64,000 nucleotides of DNA from Blastopirellula marina (GTDB lineage: Bacteria; Planctomycetota; Planctomycetia; Pirellulales; Pirellulaceae). The position numbers and the translations under genes were made by a program. The DNA is taken from positions 806,001-870,000 of the forward strand of contig NZ_PUIA01000016.1 of NCBI RefSeq assembly GCF_002967715.1, given 5' to 3'. The notes beneath the pieces were generated by a model. The model ran no database searches. It was not told where the DNA came from and was given only the letters and a program-made list of their open reading frames with translations. Each line of letters begins with the position of its first letter. Positions within the stretch are counted from its first letter, which is position 1. This document shows positions 60,563 to 64,000 of this stretch, piece by piece.

Positions 60563-61270
60563 ATGACGCTCAAGCTCATTTGGCACGGACACGGTACCTG
60601 GTCGCTACATACGGCGGACCACAAGATCCTGGTCGACCCATTCTTCTCTGGCAATCCGGCGGCTGATATCGCAGCCGATGCCGTCGAGGCCGACACCATC
60701 CTGCTGACGCACGGTCATGGCGATCACGTGGGGGCGAAGGGGGACGGAACGTACGACATTGTCGATATCGCCAAGCGAACCAAAGCCCACGTTGTGGCAA
60801 TCTATGAAGTAGCCAACTGGCTAGGTGCTCAGGGCGTGGAAGAAGTCACCGGCATGAACTTGGGGGGAACACTCAAGCTGCCGTTCGGCTCGGTTCAAAT
60901 GACGTTGGCCCTGCATAGCAACGGATTGCCAGATGGAACGTACGGCGGCATGCCGGCGGGGTTTGTGGTCGAGGTAGCAGGCCGCAAGGTTTACTTCGCT
61001 GGCGATACGGCTTTGTACAGCGATATGAAGTTGATTGGCGACCTGGTCCTGGATGCGGCGGTGATTCCCATTGGTGACCTGTACACGATGGGTGTTGAAG
61101 ATTCGATCCGCGCGGTAAAGCTTCTTCAGCCGAAGCATGTCATCCCGGGGCACTACAACACGTGGCCCCCGATCGCCCAGGATGCCGCTGCCTGGGCCAG
61201 CAAAGTCCGCCACGAAACCAACGCGACCCCGCACGTGTTAGAGCCGGGGCAGACGTTGGATATTCACTAA
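60563..61270 (+). CDS. UPF0173 metal-dependent hydrolase
   Basis: 235 residues from the ATG at 60563 with GGGAGA upstream; residues in the longer open frame lack conservation. It belongs to the metallo-beta-lactamase fold: LIWHGHGTWSLHT at the start, LLTHGHGDHVG (50-57) with the HxHxDH ligands, YFAGDTALYSDMKLIG near 155 and MGVEDSIRAVKLLQPKHVIPGHYNTWPPI with the last His. The UPF0173/YtkL family has no firm substrate. The gene is divergent from apgM and is followed by the REP-like island. Confidence 0.93.
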   Translation: MTLKLIWHGHGTWSLHTADHKILVDPFFSGNPAADIAADAVEADTILLTHGHGDHVGAKGDGTYDIVDIAKRTKAHVVAIYEVANWLGAQGVEEVTGMNLGGTLKLPFGSVQMTLALHSNGLPDGTYGGMPAGFVVEVAGRKVYFAGDTALYSDMKLIGDLVLDAAVIPIGDLYTMGVEDSIRAVKLLQPKHVIPGHYNTWPPIAQDAAAWASKVRHETNATPHVLEPGQTLDIH

Positions 61271-61278
61271 TCATCGGG

Positions 61279-61443
61279 ACTCTGGTTTCCCGAGCCCCAG
61301 CGGGGCGAAAAGATAATTGCCCAGGGCGTTGGCCCTGGGTAAGCATCAAGAAACGAAGCGAGCCCCGTTGGGGCTTGCCTGTTTTGATATCACCGTACCA
61401 GGGGCTCGCGCCCCTGGCTATTATCTGCCGTCCCTTTGGGACT
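61279..61443. repeat. REP-like palindromic island
   Basis: Four hairpin units: GCCCC-AGC-GGGGC (61294-61306), CCCAGGGC-GTTG-GCCCTGGG (61320-61339), AGCCCC-GTT-GGGGCT (61361-61375) and CCAGGGG-CTCG-CGCCCCTGG (61398-61417). AGATAATTGCCCAGGG (61310-61325) pairs with CCCCTGGCTATTATCT (61411-61426), so the set also folds as one large inverted repeat. The CCAGGGGC...GCCCCTGGCTAT core is shared with the 6538-6729 island. It separates convergent UPF0173 and lpxB genes. Confidence 0.78.
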
Positions 61444-61455
61444 TAAGATGCGACC

Positions 61456-62676
61456 TTACGCTGCTTTCGAGCTTTGTCCGTCTCTCTTCTCTTGGGCCAG
61501 ATGCGACAGGATGTACTCTGCACCTCGGCTCGAAGCTCCTTGGCCTACGACGCGCTGCTTCAACGCACGCAACTGCTCGACCGTCTTGCGGGTTGAGCTC
61601 GGCTCTTTCAGCCAGGCCGCAATGCGACGAGCCATATCGTCGCTGCGATTGCGGTAGGTCAGGTACTCAGGAAAGACCACCTCGTCGGCTCCCGGGGCAT
61701 CGGGGTCGTACGTGTAATATCCGTTCTCGTAAAACAATTTGTTTTGCGAAAGCAGGTTCACCAGCGTGATGTACTTGACTTTGCGAAAATGGCTTTGCAC
61801 CCAATGACCAAATGCGCTGATCTTGTAGTGCACCACCGAGGGCTTTTCATGGTACAGCAGTTCCAGCGAAACCGAGCCACTGCAAGCCAGGCAGCAGGTC
61901 GCGCTGTGGATCAGTTCCGGAGTCAGGTCCACATGGACCTCGGCTTCCACGCCGGAAGCCAAAACGTGTTCGAAGGCCGCTGCGGCGTATTTGTCGTTAA
62001 ACGCCGCAATAGCGAAACGAACATTGGGTACTTCCGCTTTGATCTTCTTGGCCGTCTCTAAAAAGACCGGCAGATTCGAACTGACTTCCTGGCTACGCGA
62101 GCCAGGCAGCAGCGTGACCAGAGGGGTGCTGTTCTCGTTTTGCTGGCGGACAAAGTCGGTATCGAGGACCTGGTTTTCCAGTTCGTCGAAGTAAGGGTGT
62201 CCGACGTAGGTCGCGTTACAGTCTCGCTCGCGGTACCAGGCTTCTTCAAACGGAAGCTTGCACAGCGCGTGATCGACCAGGCGGCGCATCTTGTTCACGC
62301 GCCACTCGGCCCAGGCCCACAGCTGAGGTGTACCATAGTAGAAGACCGGAATTCCGTGCGCCTTAGCGCGGCCGGCAATCCACCAGTTGAAGCCTGGGTA
62401 GTCGATTAAAACAACTGCGTCCGGCTTGTGTTCGCGAAAGTAGCGATTGGCCCGCAGCATCAGGCCAATGAAGTTGTGCAGATTGAGGATGGCGCGCAGA
62501 AACCACATGATGGCCCAACGCGTCAGGTCCTCGTGAAGTTGGCAACCGGCTTCGGCCATCTTGGGCCCGCCGTAACCAACGCATTTTATGTCTGGTCGGC
62601 GCGACTTGAGGGCACGAATTAAATTCGCACCGTGCAGGTCGCCGCTCGGTTCGCCGACGCTGAAAAATATCTCCAT
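61456..62676 (-). CDS. lpxB: Lipid-A-disaccharide synthase
   Basis: 406 residues from the ATG at 62676. It shows the LpxB start IFFSVGEPSGDLHGANLIRAL, then GGPKMAEAGC, WRVNKMRRLVDHALCKLPFEE, VGHPYFDEL, LLPGSRSQEVSSNLPVFL and the C-terminal ACSGSVSLELL. It condenses UDP-diacyl-glucosamine with lipid X in lipid A synthesis, which fits the Gram-negative-like envelope of planctomycetes. The upstream gene on the same strand ends 17 bases before it, so they form an operon. Confidence 0.95.
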   Translation of the reverse strand: MEIFFSVGEPSGDLHGANLIRALKSRRPDIKCVGYGGPKMAEAGCQLHEDLTRWAIMWFLRAILNLHNFIGLMLRANRYFREHKPDAVVLIDYPGFNWWIAGRAKAHGIPVFYYGTPQLWAWAEWRVNKMRRLVDHALCKLPFEEAWYRERDCNATYVGHPYFDELENQVLDTDFVRQQNENSTPLVTLLPGSRSQEVSSNLPVFLETAKKIKAEVPNVRFAIAAFNDKYAAAAFEHVLASGVEAEVHVDLTPELIHSATCCLACSGSVSLELLYHEKPSVVHYKISAFGHWVQSHFRKVKYITLVNLLSQNKLFYENGYYTYDPDAPGADEVVFPEYLTYRNRSDDMARRIAAWLKEPSSTRKTVEQLRALKQRVVGQGASSRGAEYILSHLAQEKRDGQSSKAA

Positions 62677-62693
62677 CGGTTCCGTCAACCTTT

Positions 62694-63443
62694 TTAGCCC
62701 GCCTTGCGTCTTGATTCGTCTTCGAAGAACGCGACACGCAGATTCGGATGGATATCTGCAGGTCCGTTTGCTTCGCTGAAATCGACTTGGGTCCATCGCT
62801 GCTGTAACCAGCGGTGCCCGGCCCAGTCTTTCCAGGACCAACAATCGGGAAGTGGAGAGGAATCTGTCGGCTGGCCACCGATCGTATGAGACGGACAAAC
62901 AGCGACTCGGTACCCTTGCATGCCAACCAGTAAGGGCAAGCCGCGGCTGAGCCCTTGTATCTGTGGCAAGCGGACCAAGGCTTCACGGCGTGCTCCCCAC
63001 ACCAGCCGCGAAACGTCCCATCGTGTGTTACCTCCCATGCGCCGCGATAGCCAACCGGGAACGATTCGCAACCCTGGCACATGTTCTTTGCTTGCCGAAA
63101 CAAGCACTAAATCCTGCTGGATCAACTGCTGCAACAATCCGTGTAGCATGCCACGCGGAATGCTGGTCTCGGCCGGCAAGTGGACAATCATTTCTCCTTC
63201 GGCTACCTGAGTCCCGCAAAACAGGGCCGATGAATATGTCCGAGGCCGATGTATCTCTACCCGGCGAATGCCCTCCCGTTGGTCGAAGACCTTCGGGGTG
63301 TCCTGGCTATCGGCGGCAAGAGAGAGCAGAATCACTTCGCTAGTAAGTTCACTTGCGCGCAGAATCTCCGTCATCGTTTCCACCTGCTGACGGATCGATT
63401 CGTTCCAATCGGCGTAGGGAATAAACAGAGACAACTCGCGCAT
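62694..63443 (-). CDS. Degenerate family 2 glycosyltransferase-like protein
   Basis: 249 residues from the ATG at 63443. It begins LSLFIPYADWNESIRQQVETM, like the start of GT-A nucleotide-sugar transferases (GT2/DPM1-like). VAEGEMIVHLPAETSIPRG sits where the DxD loop is expected, but no DxD is present. A later stretch, RREALVRLPQIQGLSRGLPLLVGMQGYRVAVCPSHTIGG, matches the acceptor part of dolichol-phosphate mannosyltransferases. It may be inactive or use another sugar-phosphate site. It lies directly upstream of lpxB and could belong to envelope glycolipid synthesis. Confidence 0.65.
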   Translation of the reverse strand: MRELSLFIPYADWNESIRQQVETMTEILRASELTSEVILLSLAADSQDTPKVFDQREGIRRVEIHRPRTYSSALFCGTQVAEGEMIVHLPAETSIPRGMLHGLLQQLIQQDLVLVSASKEHVPGLRIVPGWLSRRMGGNTRWDVSRLVWGARREALVRLPQIQGLSRGLPLLVGMQGYRVAVCPSHTIGGQPTDSSPLPDCWSWKDWAGHRWLQQRWTQVDFSEANGPADIHPNLRVAFFEDESRRKAG

Positions 63444-63708
63444 ACAAGGGCTCACTACGAAGCGAATCCAGGGAAATAATCGGGCGAGAGTATGTCAAAA
63501 CAAGCCAATCACCGACAGGCCAGTTTCAAAAGAGAGGATCCCACTGCTAGCAGCACCCCCGGCAAACGCCGTAACTCCGCAAGAATCACCCACTTCAAGC
63601 CATCTGGGAAAGATTTCTATCGGTGATATCATCGGGACGTGACGATAGTAAAACGGAGCGAGCACCTTTGTTGAATCTCCTTCTGATAGCTCGCTATGGG
63701 GCCAATTG

Positions 63709-64000
63709 ATGAACACGATATCGCTGATTGCACAGAACGCCGGATTTCTCCCGACCCGCGGCTCGATCATGATCGACTTCGTCGCCGCGGCGATGTTCGG
63801 CATTATCCTGGTGCTGGGGGTGAGCATTTACCTGGTGCGTTATCGCCGAATGTATCAGCTGCACAAGTGGATTCAGATTGTCACCGGCGTGGTGCTGCTG
63901 GTCGCCGTTACGGCGTTTGAAGTCGACGTGCGATTCTTTACCGACTGGGAAGCTCTAGCGGCACCCTCCAGCTTCAGCTCGGCGACCGTCCACGGCTTGC
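63709..64000 (+). CDS. DUF420-like membrane protein, N-terminal part
   Basis: Starts at an ATG and stays open to the right edge (97 residues seen). The N-terminus is IAQNAGFLPTRGSIMIDFVA, followed by a hydrophobic helix (MFGIILVLGVSIYLV). Then comes RRMYQLHKWIQIVTGVVLLVAV, which matches the HKW element of the DUF420 protein at 41484-41933, and a further helix. It appears to be a second, diverged member of that family. The ribosome site is weak. The C-terminus is outside the window. Confidence 0.7.
   Translation, partial: MNTISLIAQNAGFLPTRGSIMIDFVAAAMFGIILVLGVSIYLVRYRRMYQLHKWIQIVTGVVLLVAVTAFEVDVRFFTDWEALAAPSSFSSATVHGL

Overview
The window reads as chromosomal DNA of a planctomycete, most likely a Pirellulaceae member of the Blastopirellula/Bremerella/Rhodopirellula kind. 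Evidence: clustered secreted sulfatases, a DUF1559 pseudopilin-like protein, AraC/LacI-hybrid regulators, small lipoproteins with carboxypeptidase-regulatory-like domains, and long membrane/coiled-coil proteins beside MoxR and DUF58. The DNA is moderately GC-rich. Coding density is high, and there are no transposases, phage genes, CRISPR arrays or recognisable tRNA/rRNA genes. Two palindromic REP-like islands are the only obvious repeats.

Layout. 1-8.3 kb: a truncated gene, a XylR-like regulator, then a carbohydrate-ester/sulfate utilisation cluster (sialate-O-acetylesterase-like protein and three signal-peptide sulfatases). 8.3-15.1 kb: a leucine-rich-repeat protein, a GNAT/CelD-like acyltransferase, a Gfo/Idh/MocA oxidoreductase, two tandemly duplicated small membrane proteins, an ATP-grasp protein and a 63-residue membrane protein. 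15.1-21.5 kb: DUF1559 protein plus lipoprotein, an ABC-2 permease made of two homologous halves, a second lipoprotein and an orphan NodT/OprM-type outer membrane factor. 21.6-28.6 kb: pyrB followed by a dihydroorotase homologue that has lost its metal ligands, a YacP-like NYN nuclease, an NHL beta-propeller protein and purD.

29-42.3 kb is a respiratory operon: two paralogous cupredoxins, a dihaem cytochrome c lipoprotein, cytochrome oxidase subunits II and I (type A2, with the YS motif), haem A synthase, haem O synthase, subunit III carrying a roughly 200-residue coiled insertion, subunit IV, an ABC exporter pair, a protein with two Sco domains, a DUF420 protein and a small CPTC membrane protein. 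Genes overlap or are separated by a few bases, so oxidase, haem A supply and copper-site assembly are probably co-expressed.

42.4-59.1 kb is a second tightly packed block: PQQ-propeller/TPR protein, MoxR ATPase, DUF58 protein, BatA-like von Willebrand protein, a second large vWA/amidotransferase-like membrane protein, a 1323-residue coiled-coil membrane protein, a secreted Gln/Asn-rich protein, an alpha/alpha-barrel (prenyltransferase-like) Tat substrate, an NPCBM-domain protein and a small soluble protein. MoxR/vWA modules act as chaperone-like or metal-insertion systems elsewhere; the job of this envelope-spanning set is unknown and it is the best candidate for an undescribed system.

59.1-64 kb: archaeal-type phosphoglycerate mutase (minus strand), a UPF0173 metallo-hydrolase, a REP-like island, lpxB with an upstream degenerate glycosyltransferase-like gene, and the start of another DUF420 membrane protein that runs off the end. 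Function calls come from motif recognition by eye; no database search was run.
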